From Streptomyces antimycoticus (lineage in GTDB: Bacteria > Actinomycetota > Actinomycetes > Streptomycetales > Streptomycetaceae): a stretch of DNA of 64,000 bases. The position numbers were made by a program, and so were the translations under genes. This document shows, one piece after another, positions 56,168 through 64,000 of this stretch. The DNA lies in contig NZ_BJHV01000001.1 in assembly GCF_005405925.1 (NCBI RefSeq), forward strand, positions 8,680,001 through 8,744,000, written 5' to 3'. The notes under the pieces were generated by a model, which did no database searches, was not told the origin of the DNA, and worked only from the letters and a program-made list of their open reading frames with translations. Every line of letters starts with the position of its first letter. Positions within the stretch are counted from its first letter, which is position 1.

Positions 56168-56608
56168 TCATTCCTGGTCCGAGGAGTCGGTCACGGGCGG
56201 AAGGCCCTGCAGCTGCCGGTACTGGTCCATGATGGTCGTGATGGCCTCGAGGTTCTCCTTCTTCATGCCGGCCGCCCGCATCGCCACGGCGCGGACCCCG
56301 GCCTGCCGGAGCGCCTCGATGGCGGCGACCTCGCTGAGCACGGACTCGGCGACCTGGTCGTCGAAGAAGTAGGCCACCGACACGCCGAAGAAGCGCGCCA
56401 GGGCGGCCAGCAGGTCCGGTGAGGGATTGGAGCGCTTGCCCGTCCGCAACTGCGACAGATACACACCGCCGACTTTGAGCTCGGGGTTGGCCCGCTTCAG
56501 CTCCTCCGCCACCTCGGCGTTGGTCCAGTGCTTGCCCTTGGGACGAACCGTCTTGAAGAGGTCGTCCAGACGCACTGCCAGCGTGGGCCGGTCGTCAGTC
56601 TCGGACAT
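56168..56608 (-). CDS. XRE-family HTH regulator paired with the ImmA-type peptidase
   Basis: The product has 146 residues; GAGGGAGGGAG lies upstream of ATG 56608. HTH in HWTNAEVAEELKRANPELKVGGVYLSQLRTGKRSNPSPDLLAALARFFGVSVAYFF, then a helical tail (VAAIEALRQAGVRAVAMRAAGMKKENLEAIT). The upstream region carries two palindromes (56647-56672 and 56673-56692), likely binding sites for autoregulation. Confidence 0.9.
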   Translation of the reverse strand: MSETDDRPTLAVRLDDLFKTVRPKGKHWTNAEVAEELKRANPELKVGGVYLSQLRTGKRSNPSPDLLAALARFFGVSVAYFFDDQVAESVLSEVAAIEALRQAGVRAVAMRAAGMKKENLEAITTIMDQYRQLQGLPPVTDSSDQE

Positions 56609-56938
56609 GCGAATCTCCCTCCCTCACCTCCTCGGCTTTGCCCCCGGCTAATCGTCAGTTTCGCAGATTAGCGGTCAGTTGACAATCTGACCCAACTCCG
56701 CCACCGTGGACCTCGCCGATAGCTGCCAGCTAACTCCGCTCACGGGGGTGGCCGAGTAGGTTGTCAGTCCTATCGGCCCGGCTCGGCCCGGCTCTCAGGG
56801 CTGTGCCGTGCTGGGCCGGGCGGGGGCCACCCGCTCGGCCCGGAGTTAAGGAAAACGGGGGAATCACGGGGGAATCACGGGGGAAATCCCGCTCGGCCTG
56901 ACGGGGGCAGACCGGGCGGGATCCCTCTCATCCCTCTC
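56609..56938. promoter_or_regulatory. Intergenic control region with several palindromes
   Basis: GCTAATC (56647-56653)/GATTAGC (56666-56672) and GGTCAG (56673-56678)/CTGACC (56687-56692) are exact inverted repeats side by side ahead of the XRE gene. GCCGATAG (56715-56722) and CTATCGGC (56770-56777) form a wider pair. Positions 56857-56880 hold two copies of GGGGGAATCAC. No gene is seen. Confidence 0.6.
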
Positions 56939-58093
56939 TCAGCGCGCTTTGGCGAGCCGCCGGTAGGCGGATGCCACTTTGGTGAGCCAGACGACCTCGG
57001 CGGTGAAGTTGTCCGTGTCGCGGTCCTCGAAGTCGCCGGTGTCCGCGTTGTCATCGGGAATGGTGCCGGTGCGCTTGGCGTGCAGGGCCTGCCTGATCTG
57101 TGCCGCCTCGGCGAACGCCTGCCGGGACTCCTCACTCCCCTTGGGACTCGCCTGGCCGTCGCCGCCCGTGGTGCGGTCGATATAGGGGCGCAACTCCCGC
57201 CAGCCGTCCCGTATTTCGATGACCCGACGGTGGAGCCGGTAGTTGAGGTCGGAGACCGCGGCCCCCGGCGGCTCCAGGACGATGTCCGGGGAGGACTCGT
57301 ACAGATCCCGCCACAGCGGATACAGGGCCCGGTAGGACCGGTAACCGCGCGCCCATTCCAGCAGCTTGGAGACCGAGGGCCCCCACGAGGAGATCGTCAG
57401 GGCGAGCGAGAGGGTGACGATGCCCAGCGCGCTGAAGACGGAGGCGGCCAGCGTCCAGCCGCCGATGTCGAGCCCGCCCGCGGCCGTGAGGATGTTGACC
57501 ACCCTGGCCAGGCAGTAGAGGAAGAGGATCACCGCGGCGACGGAGAGCATCCGCAGCGCCTGCCCCAGCGAGGTCTTGCCCGCCATGCGGGCGTAGGGCA
57601 CGCACTGGCGCAGGATGGTGACGCACGGAACCGCCTGGGAGACCATGAAGACCAGGAGGTAGGTGAGGATCAGCGGCCGGCCGCTGCCGGTGTTGAAGTC
57701 CTCGGCGGGCCGCCCGGGGCCGTCGGCGATGAAGAACAGCGCCGTCAGCAGTGTGTCGAGGGCGACGCCGATGATCAGCCAGTAGCGGGCCCTGCGCCCC
57801 GACTCCTCGGTGGCGGACGCCCAGTACAGCAGGATGATCTGCGCGCTGACGCAGAAGGCGACCGCCGACAGATGCATCACCAGGATCGCGAGGTTGCCGA
57901 CGCCCAGGAAGCGCTCGCTCCCCATGGCGAAGGCACCCATCGTGAAGGTGAGGCACTGCAGCAGCAGGGTGATCACGAGTGCGCGGTAGGCGGTGTCCCG
58001 CCAGCTGCGCCTGACTTGGAACAGTCGGTAGATCAGCGCGGCATACGACGACAGCGCCGCGATGACGAAGCAGAGAGTCTTGATGGTGGTCAC
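56939..58093 (-). CDS. Multi-pass membrane protein (MAB_1171c-like)
   Basis: The product has 384 residues from GTG 58093, with GGGGAAAGG upstream. About seven membrane helices occupy residues 1-235 (for example IKTLCFVIAALSSYAALIYRLF, LVITLLLQCLTFTMGAF), and a cytoplasmic tail of about 150 residues follows (LYPLWRDLYESSPDIVLEPP...DLNYRLHRRVIEIRDGWRELRPYI). This is the MAB_1171c family pattern, annotated as putative transporter, and often located next to XRE/ImmA-type genes. Its real function is not known. Confidence 0.78.
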   Translation of the reverse strand: MTTIKTLCFVIAALSSYAALIYRLFQVRRSWRDTAYRALVITLLLQCLTFTMGAFAMGSERFLGVGNLAILVMHLSAVAFCVSAQIILLYWASATEESGRRARYWLIIGVALDTLLTALFFIADGPGRPAEDFNTGSGRPLILTYLLVFMVSQAVPCVTILRQCVPYARMAGKTSLGQALRMLSVAAVILFLYCLARVVNILTAAGGLDIGGWTLAASVFSALGIVTLSLALTISSWGPSVSKLLEWARGYRSYRALYPLWRDLYESSPDIVLEPPGAAVSDLNYRLHRRVIEIRDGWRELRPYIDRTTGGDGQASPKGSEESRQAFAEAAQIRQALHAKRTGTIPDDNADTGDFEDRDTDNFTAEVVWLTKVASAYRRLAKAR

Positions 58094-58122
58094 GGCCCTT
58101 TCCCCCACAGGTGCCGAACGGT

Positions 58123-58851
58123 TCAGTCGGTGTGCTCGCCCAAGGGAACCACGAGTCCGATCCCCTCGGCCGCGACCGCGATGGCGTAGTCGAAGAACGC
58201 GGTCTCGTCCCGGACGCTGTCATGGGTACGGCTGAAGACCTGGAAGACCAGGAGCCCGACCAGACTGCTCCACAGCACGATGCCGCGCTCGATGAGGTCC
58301 GAGAACGGAGCCTCGGGCACCCCGCCGAAGAGCGCCTCGGCCTCCGGCAGGAGCAGCGGCGGCCCCGGCACCTGACGCCGGGGCGCGGTGAGTTCACCGG
58401 CCTCCAGCGCCGAACGCACGATGCCGGCCAGCACCGCGGGGGTGCGTGAGGCGGGCGGGACCGTGTCCTGCGGGGCGTGGTAGTCCGGTACGGGCGAGCC
58501 GTAGACCAGCGTGAACTCGGCAGGGTTGGCGAAGGACCACCGGCGCAGCGCGCGGGTGGCCGCGAGGAGCCGCGCACCCGCCGACGCGCCGGCGTCCCGG
58601 GCGACCTGATCGGCCTGCTCCATCGCGGCGCCGGAGTCGTTGTAGGCGTCGATCAGCAGCGCGGTCAGCAGCTCGTCCCGATGCGGAAAGACGGCTTCCA
58701 CATCGCTGAGGGCGAGTCCGCCCTCACGGGCAACGGCGTTCAGGGTCAGCCCTCCGGCCCCCAGTTTCACCAGCAGTTGGCGTGCGGTGGTCTTGATGAC
58801 CGCCTGCGGCCTGGTGTTTTCATCGGCGGAAGCTGTTCCGGAAACATCCAT
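58123..58851 (-). CDS. TetR-family regulator with WHG-type C-terminal domain
   Basis: The product has 242 residues from ATG 58851. HTH GLTLNAVAREGGLALSDVEAVFPHRDELLTALLIDAY, then the ligand domain with WSFANPAEFTLVYGSPVPDYHAP, the WHG signature. It ends 30 bp before the membrane-protein gene on the same strand, so the two may be cotranscribed. Confidence 0.9.
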   Translation of the reverse strand: MDVSGTASADENTRPQAVIKTTARQLLVKLGAGGLTLNAVAREGGLALSDVEAVFPHRDELLTALLIDAYNDSGAAMEQADQVARDAGASAGARLLAATRALRRWSFANPAEFTLVYGSPVPDYHAPQDTVPPASRTPAVLAGIVRSALEAGELTAPRRQVPGPPLLLPEAEALFGGVPEAPFSDLIERGIVLWSSLVGLLVFQVFSRTHDSVRDETAFFDYAIAVAAEGIGLVVPLGEHTD

Positions 58852-58997
58852 GGGCCAAACCGTACCGGTGCGACCGGGCTTCGCGCCCCGTGGACCCTCA
58901 CCCTGGAGGGGTCTTCGCGGCTATGGTGAGCGGCAGGTGAGGGGTTGCACGGGGCTCGGCGGGGAACGCGCGCCGACGCCGCGAGGGAGGGGCTGCT

Positions 58998-61900
58998 GTG
59001 GACGGCGGCACGGTGGGGCTGCGGATCGCATCGGCAGTGGTCGTACCGGTGGTCAAACGGCTGCTGCTGCCGCCCGCGAGCGCGCCCGGGGCGGAGTACG
59101 GCGAGCGGCCCGTTCCGATCCGCCGGCTCGTCTCCTTCGCCCGGGAGCACCGCACCCTCACCGAGGACGATCTGCACAAGCTCGCCCGCGAGCTGGTCCG
59201 CCGCGCCGTACGGGCCGCCGGGCCGCACGATCCGCCGATCGGCGCCGACGAGCACGACTCCGTCGGCCAGGCGCTCACCCGCACCCTGCACGCCCTCGGC
59301 GATCTCGACATGGACGACGTCCACGCCTTCGCGCTCGGCCCCGAGCGGCTGGCCGCGGAGCTGTCCCGTCGCGCGGGCCCCGACACGCGCAGGCTGCTGA
59401 GCGACGACGCCGCCCGCTTCCACGACCGGCTCCTGGAGACGGCCTGCCTCCATCTCATGCGCTTCTTCAGCCAGCGGCCCGGATTCGCGGCCCGAGCCCA
59501 GATCGAGCAGAGCCGCGAGATCCGGGAGCAGAGCGAGAAATTGGACTCAATCCTGCGGCGGCTGCCGGACATCAGCCACCAGGACATCCAGTTCGAGGAG
59601 GAGTACGCGCGCTACGTCGTCGAGTGCCACGGCAGGCTCACGATCTACGGCGTCGACCTCCGCGAACCGGACGGCCAGGACTGGCCGCTGGAGACCGCCT
59701 ATCTGAGCCTGGAGGCCAGGCCGTACCGCGACGGCACCGACCGGGTCCCGGTGGTGAACGGCGAGCCCGGCGCCGACCGGGACACCGAGGCCGAGCGGGC
59801 CGCGGGCCCCGCCGAGGCGGTCTTCGCCAGCCATGAGCGCGTCCTGCTGCGCGGCGTCGCCGGCACCGGCAAGACCACCCTCGTCCAGTGGCTGGCCCTC
59901 TCCACGGCCCAGCAGGATCGGGTGCCGGGCGGGCTCTCGCAGCTGTTCGGGCGCGTCCCCTTCGTCCTGCCGCTGCGCACCCTGGCCCGCAGGGACTCCG
60001 AGCTGCCCATGCCCGATGACTTCCTGCGCTGGATCGGCTGCCCGCTGGTGGGCACCGAGCCCGACGGCTGGGCCGCGCGGGTGCTGCGGCACGGGCGCGG
60101 CGTGCTCCTGATCGACGGGGCCGACGAGATCCCGAAGGACGACCGGACCCGGGTGCGGGCCTGGCTGAAGAAGCTGCTCGCCGTCTTCCCCGGCAATCTG
60201 TGGCTGCTCACCTCCCGCCCCTCGGCCCTCGAACGGGGCTGGCTGGCCCGCGAGGGCTTCCAGGAGTTCGCGCTCGCCGCGATGCGGCCCGCCGACATGA
60301 AGCAGTTCATCCGGCGCTGGCACACCGCGGCGGGAGCCGCGCAGGAGCTCGGCGAGTCGCTCTCGCTGTCGCTGCGCAGCAGCCCCGAGCTGAGCCGCCT
60401 GGCGACCAATCCGCTGATGTGCGGCCTGATCTGCGCCCTGCACCGGGAGCGGCGCGGCTTCCTGCCCCAGGGCCGGGCCTCCCTGTACGAGGCGGCGCTC
60501 TCCATGCTCCTGGAGCGGCGCGACCTGGAGCGCGAGGTCTACGGCCGCAGCCGTCCGGCCCTGGACCAGAAGTCGGCCACCGAGCCGCTCCAGAGGCTCG
60601 CGTACTGGCTGATCCGCAACGAGCGGACGCAGCTGGACCGCCCCGACGCGGTGAACGTGGTGCGGCGGCTGCAGCCCTCCGTCCCCCGCCTCGCGGACGT
60701 CGGAACGGCGGAGGAGGCCCTGCAGCATCTGCTGGAGCGCTCCGGTCTGCTGCGCGAACCGGCCCCGGGCGCGGTCGACTTCATCCACCGCACCTTCCAG
60801 GACTTCCTGGGCGCCAGGGCCGTGCTGGAAGAGCGCGATATGGGCATGCTGGTGAACAACGCACACCTGGACCAGTGGGAGGACGTGGTGCAGATGGCCG
60901 TCGCACAGGCTCGCCACCAAGAGCGTGCCGACCTGCTGACCCGCCTGCGCGAGCGGGGCGACCGGGAGCAGGACGCCACCGTCCAGGCGCGGCTGCGGCT
61001 CCTCGCCCTCGCCTCCCTCGAACAGGCCACCCGCCTGGAGCCGACGGTGCGCGAGGCCATCGAGGACCGGGCCGCCCGGCTGCTGCCGCCGCGCAGCCTG
61101 CGGGAGGCCAGGTCGCTGGCGCAGACGGGCCCGCTGCTCCTGGGCCTGCTGCCCGACGCCAAGGACCTGGACGGCGACGAGGAGCTGGCCACCGTCCACG
61201 CGATCTGCCAGATCGGCGGGGACGCCGCCATCCCCAGGCTCCGGGAGTTCCTGGGCACCGGCCAGCCTGCGGTGCGCGCCCAACTCCTCGCCCACTGGGA
61301 CCGGTTCGACACCAAGGTGTACGCGGAGGAGATCGTACGGCCGCTCCTCGACACCGCTCCCGAGGAGATCGTCACGGTGCGCTCACCCGCCGAGCTGGAG
61401 GCGCTGCGCACCATGTCCGGCTATCAACGCGTGGGTCTGCACGGCGACTTCGCCCCGGAGGACATCCGCGCCTCGCTCGACCCGCGCCATCTGCGCGAGC
61501 TGCGCCTGCGCAACACCCTGCGGCTGGAGGACCTCACCCTGCTCTCCGCCTATCCCGAGCTGGAGACGGTCGCCCTGCAGGGATGCCGGAACGTCAAGGA
61601 CCCCACACCGCTGACCCGGCTGCCCCGGCTGCGGAGGCTGGAGCTGCGGGACCTCCCCCAGTTCGAGCCGCTGCTGAAGCTGGCCGACTGCCCCCGGCTG
61701 GAGGGGCTCCTCGTCGGACCGGAGGTGCCCTGGCGCGGTCTGCCCGACCTCCCGCGCCCCGCCGAGCTGCGGCTGCTCTCCCTGCCGTCGTCGGCGGCGC
61801 AGCTCGCCGGGATCGTGGAGTGCCGGGAGCTGGAGGAGCTGCGTCTGCAGGACGCCAGCGAGCGCCTGGCGCCGGACGAATGGGGCTCCCTCATCGCCGA

Positions 61901-62216
61901 GTTGCCCAATCTGCGCAAGCTGACGCTCTCCCCGCAGCAGCTGAGCATGCTGCTGTTCGCCCCCCGTACCGAGATCCCCCAGGTCACCCACCTGGATGTA
62001 TGGGCCAGGGCCGGCTCCGCGGTGCCGCTGCGGCGCATCGCCCGGCGCCTTCCGGGGCTCGAGGAGATCCATCTGTCGCAGGTCGCGGAGCTCGATCTCG
62101 CCTCCCTCGCCGGACTGCCCCGGCTGCGCCGGGTGCGACTCGTCTACCCGGGCGAGATACGCGGCGCGGACTCGCTCCCCGACAGCGTGGAACTCGACAT
62201 CTACCCGCACCCCTGA
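58998..62216 (+). CDS. NACHT-domain ATPase with C-terminal leucine-rich repeats (NLR-like)
   Basis: The product has 1072 residues from GTG 58998, with GGGAGGGG upstream. The N-terminal helical domain (about 1-200) is of the type seen in bacterial NACHT proteins. The NACHT core has Walker A GVAGTGKTTL near 286-295, Walker B VLLIDGADEIP near 367, and sensor LLTSRPSALERG. A helical middle (FIHRTFQDFLGARA) leads to LRR-like repeats from about residue 815 (LRELRLRNTLRLEDLTLLSAYPEL). Bacterial NACHT proteins can act in phage defence, but many serve other roles. Confidence 0.87.
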   Translation: MDGGTVGLRIASAVVVPVVKRLLLPPASAPGAEYGERPVPIRRLVSFAREHRTLTEDDLHKLARELVRRAVRAAGPHDPPIGADEHDSVGQALTRTLHALGDLDMDDVHAFALGPERLAAELSRRAGPDTRRLLSDDAARFHDRLLETACLHLMRFFSQRPGFAARAQIEQSREIREQSEKLDSILRRLPDISHQDIQFEEEYARYVVECHGRLTIYGVDLREPDGQDWPLETAYLSLEARPYRDGTDRVPVVNGEPGADRDTEAERAAGPAEAVFASHERVLLRGVAGTGKTTLVQWLALSTAQQDRVPGGLSQLFGRVPFVLPLRTLARRDSELPMPDDFLRWIGCPLVGTEPDGWAARVLRHGRGVLLIDGADEIPKDDRTRVRAWLKKLLAVFPGNLWLLTSRPSALERGWLAREGFQEFALAAMRPADMKQFIRRWHTAAGAAQELGESLSLSLRSSPELSRLATNPLMCGLICALHRERRGFLPQGRASLYEAALSMLLERRDLEREVYGRSRPALDQKSATEPLQRLAYWLIRNERTQLDRPDAVNVVRRLQPSVPRLADVGTAEEALQHLLERSGLLREPAPGAVDFIHRTFQDFLGARAVLEERDMGMLVNNAHLDQWEDVVQMAVAQARHQERADLLTRLRERGDREQDATVQARLRLLALASLEQATRLEPTVREAIEDRAARLLPPRSLREARSLAQTGPLLLGLLPDAKDLDGDEELATVHAICQIGGDAAIPRLREFLGTGQPAVRAQLLAHWDRFDTKVYAEEIVRPLLDTAPEEIVTVRSPAELEALRTMSGYQRVGLHGDFAPEDIRASLDPRHLRELRLRNTLRLEDLTLLSAYPELETVALQGCRNVKDPTPLTRLPRLRRLELRDLPQFEPLLKLADCPRLEGLLVGPEVPWRGLPDLPRPAELRLLSLPSSAAQLAGIVECRELEELRLQDASERLAPDEWGSLIAELPNLRKLTLSPQQLSMLLFAPRTEIPQVTHLDVWARAGSAVPLRRIARRLPGLEEIHLSQVAELDLASLAGLPRLRRVRLVYPGEIRGADSLPDSVELDIYPHP

Positions 62217-62217
62217 C

Positions 62218-62242
62218 CGGCACCACCTCACACCCGGTGCCG
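62218..62242 (+). terminator. Stem-loop after the NACHT gene
   Basis: CGGCACC (62218-62224) pairs exactly with GGTGCCG (62236-62242), 1 bp after the stop, around an 11-base loop. Confidence 0.6.
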
Positions 62243-62261
62243 CGATTACCTGGTGGGATGT

Positions 62262-62276
62262 TTACCCAACGGGTAA
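62262..62276 (+). promoter_or_regulatory. Operator-like inverted repeat upstream of the second ATPase gene
   Basis: TTACCC-AAC-GGGTAA is an exact inverted repeat in the AT-richer stretch 125 bp before the start at 62401. Confidence 0.5.
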
Positions 62277-62400
62277 GTTCATGAATGTAGGCGTAGTTGG
62301 TACGGATGTCAGCGGCTGATGTCTCGGGGGAGCGGTGCCGCCCGTCTCCGAGGTCACGGCTGCCGGGCAGCAAAGGACGACTGAGGCGGGACGCAGCAGG

Positions 62401-64000
62401 ATGCGCGTATCGGAAGGGTCACTGCTCTATGGCCGGGACCCTCTGCTGCGCTCGCTCGTTCCCCGGCTGACCGGCCTGGCCTACGACGAGCGGTCCCGGG
62501 TGGGCCGGGAGCACCAGGGCGACCTTCCCGTGGTGCTGGTGACGGGATACCACGGCATGGGGCGCAGCGCGGTGCTCGAAGAGCTCGCCGCGCGCTACCG
62601 CGATCGGCTGCCGCTGGCCCATGTCCGCGCCGTGGCCACCGAATCCGAGACCTTCCCGCCCGCCCCGGCAGACGGCCGCGCCCCCACCGCCTCGACCCTC
62701 GTCGAGATCCTCGCGGAGCTGGTGTGCGGGCTCGCGCCCGATGTGCGCCGCCGCTTCCCGGTCCTGGTGCCCGGCCTGTTCGCCGTATCCGGCTGGCACC
62801 GCGGCAACGGCGAGCAGCGGGACGTGGCGTGCCTGACGTTCGCCCGGCTGCTGCTCGCCTGCCGCCTCGCCGACGGGGACGAGAACGCGCTGAGACACGC
62901 CTGGGCCACCGCCGTCGAAGGCCGTCTGGAGACGATGGGCGCGCAGGCCGACGCGGAGTGGGGCCGGGACGCGGTCACCGCCGCCGTGGTGGCGGAGTAC
63001 ACCGACCGCTATCAGCCGGCCGCGGCACAGGAGTGGTACCGGCGGCGCTTCCCACGGGGCGCTGACGGCCAGGATCCGCTGGTGCTGCTCGGGGAGTGGT
63101 TCCAGCGGGGCGGCGACTACCGGCACGCGGCCGAGCAGAGCCTGATGGCCGCCTTCCTCCACGATGTCGCCTCCTCCTACGGCAGGCTGCAGCGCTGGAA
63201 CCGGGAGCCCTGGCCGCTCATCCTGCTCGACGACGCCCACTTCCCGCCGGGGCAGGACTTCCTCGACCTGCTTCTCGAACACCGGGCGATGCCCGAACGC
63301 CCCGACCACGAGGAGCTCGTCGTCGTGGCCACCCGCCTCGGCGGCTTACCGGAGGACGCGTCCGCCGCCATCCGCCGCGACCTGCCCGACCTGGTGAAGT
63401 CCTCCGGCTGGCAGCGCAACGGACTGGCCCCGTCCGCCGGGCTGCTCGCCGTACCCCTCACCCCGCTGAGCCGGGACGACATCCTGCCCCTCCTGGTGCC
63501 GGACTGGCCCGCCCGGCCGCTCCACCCCTATCTGGCCTCCGCCGTGCACTCCCTGACCGGCGGGCATCCCGCGGTGACCACCGTCCTGTGCGCGGCCGTC
63601 CTGGACGCCACCAAGCGGGGCCGCGGCGTGGGCCCGCGCGACCTCCTCGAACTGCACGCCAAGGACGGCCGCGCCGTCACCGAAGCGCTCCTGGAGCGGC
63701 TGCTTCCCAACCGGCGCCAGCGCGACCGGCTGACCCTGCTCTCGCTCGCCCGCGACAGCACCGCGGCGGAGGCGCTGGCCGAGAATCTGCGTCTCCAGGG
63801 CCCGGACCAGCTGCCCGCCAACTCCGCCACCGACTACCTCGAAGAGCAGCAGTGGCAGCAACTCACGCCGCCCGACGAGCCGTTGGTCACCGACGCCCTG
63901 CTGCGGACGCTGCTCGTACACGAGGCGCGCCGCACCTCGTCACGGGCCGAGGACGGCCGCAGCTGGCAGGACATCCACCGCTTCCTGCGGATGCACCACG
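62401..64000 (+). CDS. ATPase with variant P-loop, cut by the window edge
   Basis: At least 533 residues from ATG 62401, open to the end of the window. P-loop-like VTGYHGMGRSAVLEELAARY has Arg where Walker A usually has Lys; Walker B is WPLILLDDAH near residue 275. ATP use may be altered or lost. The gene starts 184 bp after the NACHT gene on the same strand and may work with it. A TTA codon at 63346-63348 (GGC GGC TTA CCG) predicts bldA-dependent translation. I do not recognise the family beyond AAA/STAND-like. Confidence 0.75.
   Translation, partial: MRVSEGSLLYGRDPLLRSLVPRLTGLAYDERSRVGREHQGDLPVVLVTGYHGMGRSAVLEELAARYRDRLPLAHVRAVATESETFPPAPADGRAPTASTLVEILAELVCGLAPDVRRRFPVLVPGLFAVSGWHRGNGEQRDVACLTFARLLLACRLADGDENALRHAWATAVEGRLETMGAQADAEWGRDAVTAAVVAEYTDRYQPAAAQEWYRRRFPRGADGQDPLVLLGEWFQRGGDYRHAAEQSLMAAFLHDVASSYGRLQRWNREPWPLILLDDAHFPPGQDFLDLLLEHRAMPERPDHEELVVVATRLGGLPEDASAAIRRDLPDLVKSSGWQRNGLAPSAGLLAVPLTPLSRDDILPLLVPDWPARPLHPYLASAVHSLTGGHPAVTTVLCAAVLDATKRGRGVGPRDLLELHAKDGRAVTEALLERLLPNRRQRDRLTLLSLARDSTAAEALAENLRLQGPDQLPANSATDYLEEQQWQQLTPPDEPLVTDALLRTLLVHEARRTSSRAEDGRSWQDIHRFLRMHH

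Overview
The base composition (GC-rich third positions, frequent GTG starts, GTGA/ATGA start-stop overlaps), the rare TTA codons, the WhiJ-type HTH/DUF397 pair, the LacI-controlled glycan loci and the SARP regulator all point to a Streptomyces (or close actinomycete) chromosome. The window looks like an accessory, arm-like stretch. It mixes natural-product loci, sugar and aromatic catabolism, a TnpB element, several broken genes and an NLR-like ATPase. I saw no rRNA, tRNA or CRISPR array.

Layout. 0-7 kb: a secreted BNR-repeat protein followed by two nearly identical tandem LacI repressors; then a sugar porter/universal stress protein pair divergent from a third LacI regulator. 7-12 kb: an FAD/NAD(P) oxidoreductase, a WhiJ-like HTH plus DUF397 pair, a small methyltransferase and a secreted hydrolase. 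12-19.8 kb: a complete lasso-peptide cluster on the minus strand (two precursors, cyclase C, RRE protein B1, leader peptidase B2, two-gene ABC exporter) with a divergent SARP regulator carrying two TTA codons. A 22-bp direct repeat (20/22 identical) brackets precisely this set of genes. 19.9-21.1 kb: a broken phosphoesterase/LamG gene. 21.7-22.8 kb: a PRMT-like methyltransferase.

22.8-30.2 kb: a lower meta-cleavage pathway (hydrolase, hydratase, acylating acetaldehyde dehydrogenase, hydroxyoxovalerate aldolase), a TetR regulator and a luciferase-like oxidoreductase. A truncated transporter and a shredded PrpD-like gene lie among them. GTAC-rich operator-like sites recur at three promoters. 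30.3-43.2 kb: plant or fungal glycan use, with a secreted GH10 xylanase, a metallo-beta-lactamase-fold hydrolase, a carboxylesterase, and an operon for a sugar ABC importer, its LacI regulator, an intracellular GH5-like enzyme and a frameshifted GH3 enzyme. 43.2-45.1 kb: a solo TnpB followed by a gene that has lost its 5' part.

45.2-51 kb: an SsuABC-type importer, a secreted endonuclease/exonuclease/phosphatase-family gene whose signal peptide is out of frame, and a secreted amidase. 51.1-55.6 kb: a coupled NAD(P)-dependent reductase and a 1161-residue KS-ACP-oxoamine synthase, which looks like a compact biosynthetic locus for a lipidic aminoketone. 55.6-58.9 kb: an XRE/ImmA-type peptidase/membrane protein/TetR block on the minus strand. 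59-64 kb: a NACHT-LRR ATPase (NLR-like, possible phage defence) followed by a second ATPase with a Lys-to-Arg P-loop and a TTA codon, cut by the window edge.

The most distinctive items are the two-precursor lasso cassette, the KS-ACP-oxoamine synthase pair, and the NACHT locus.
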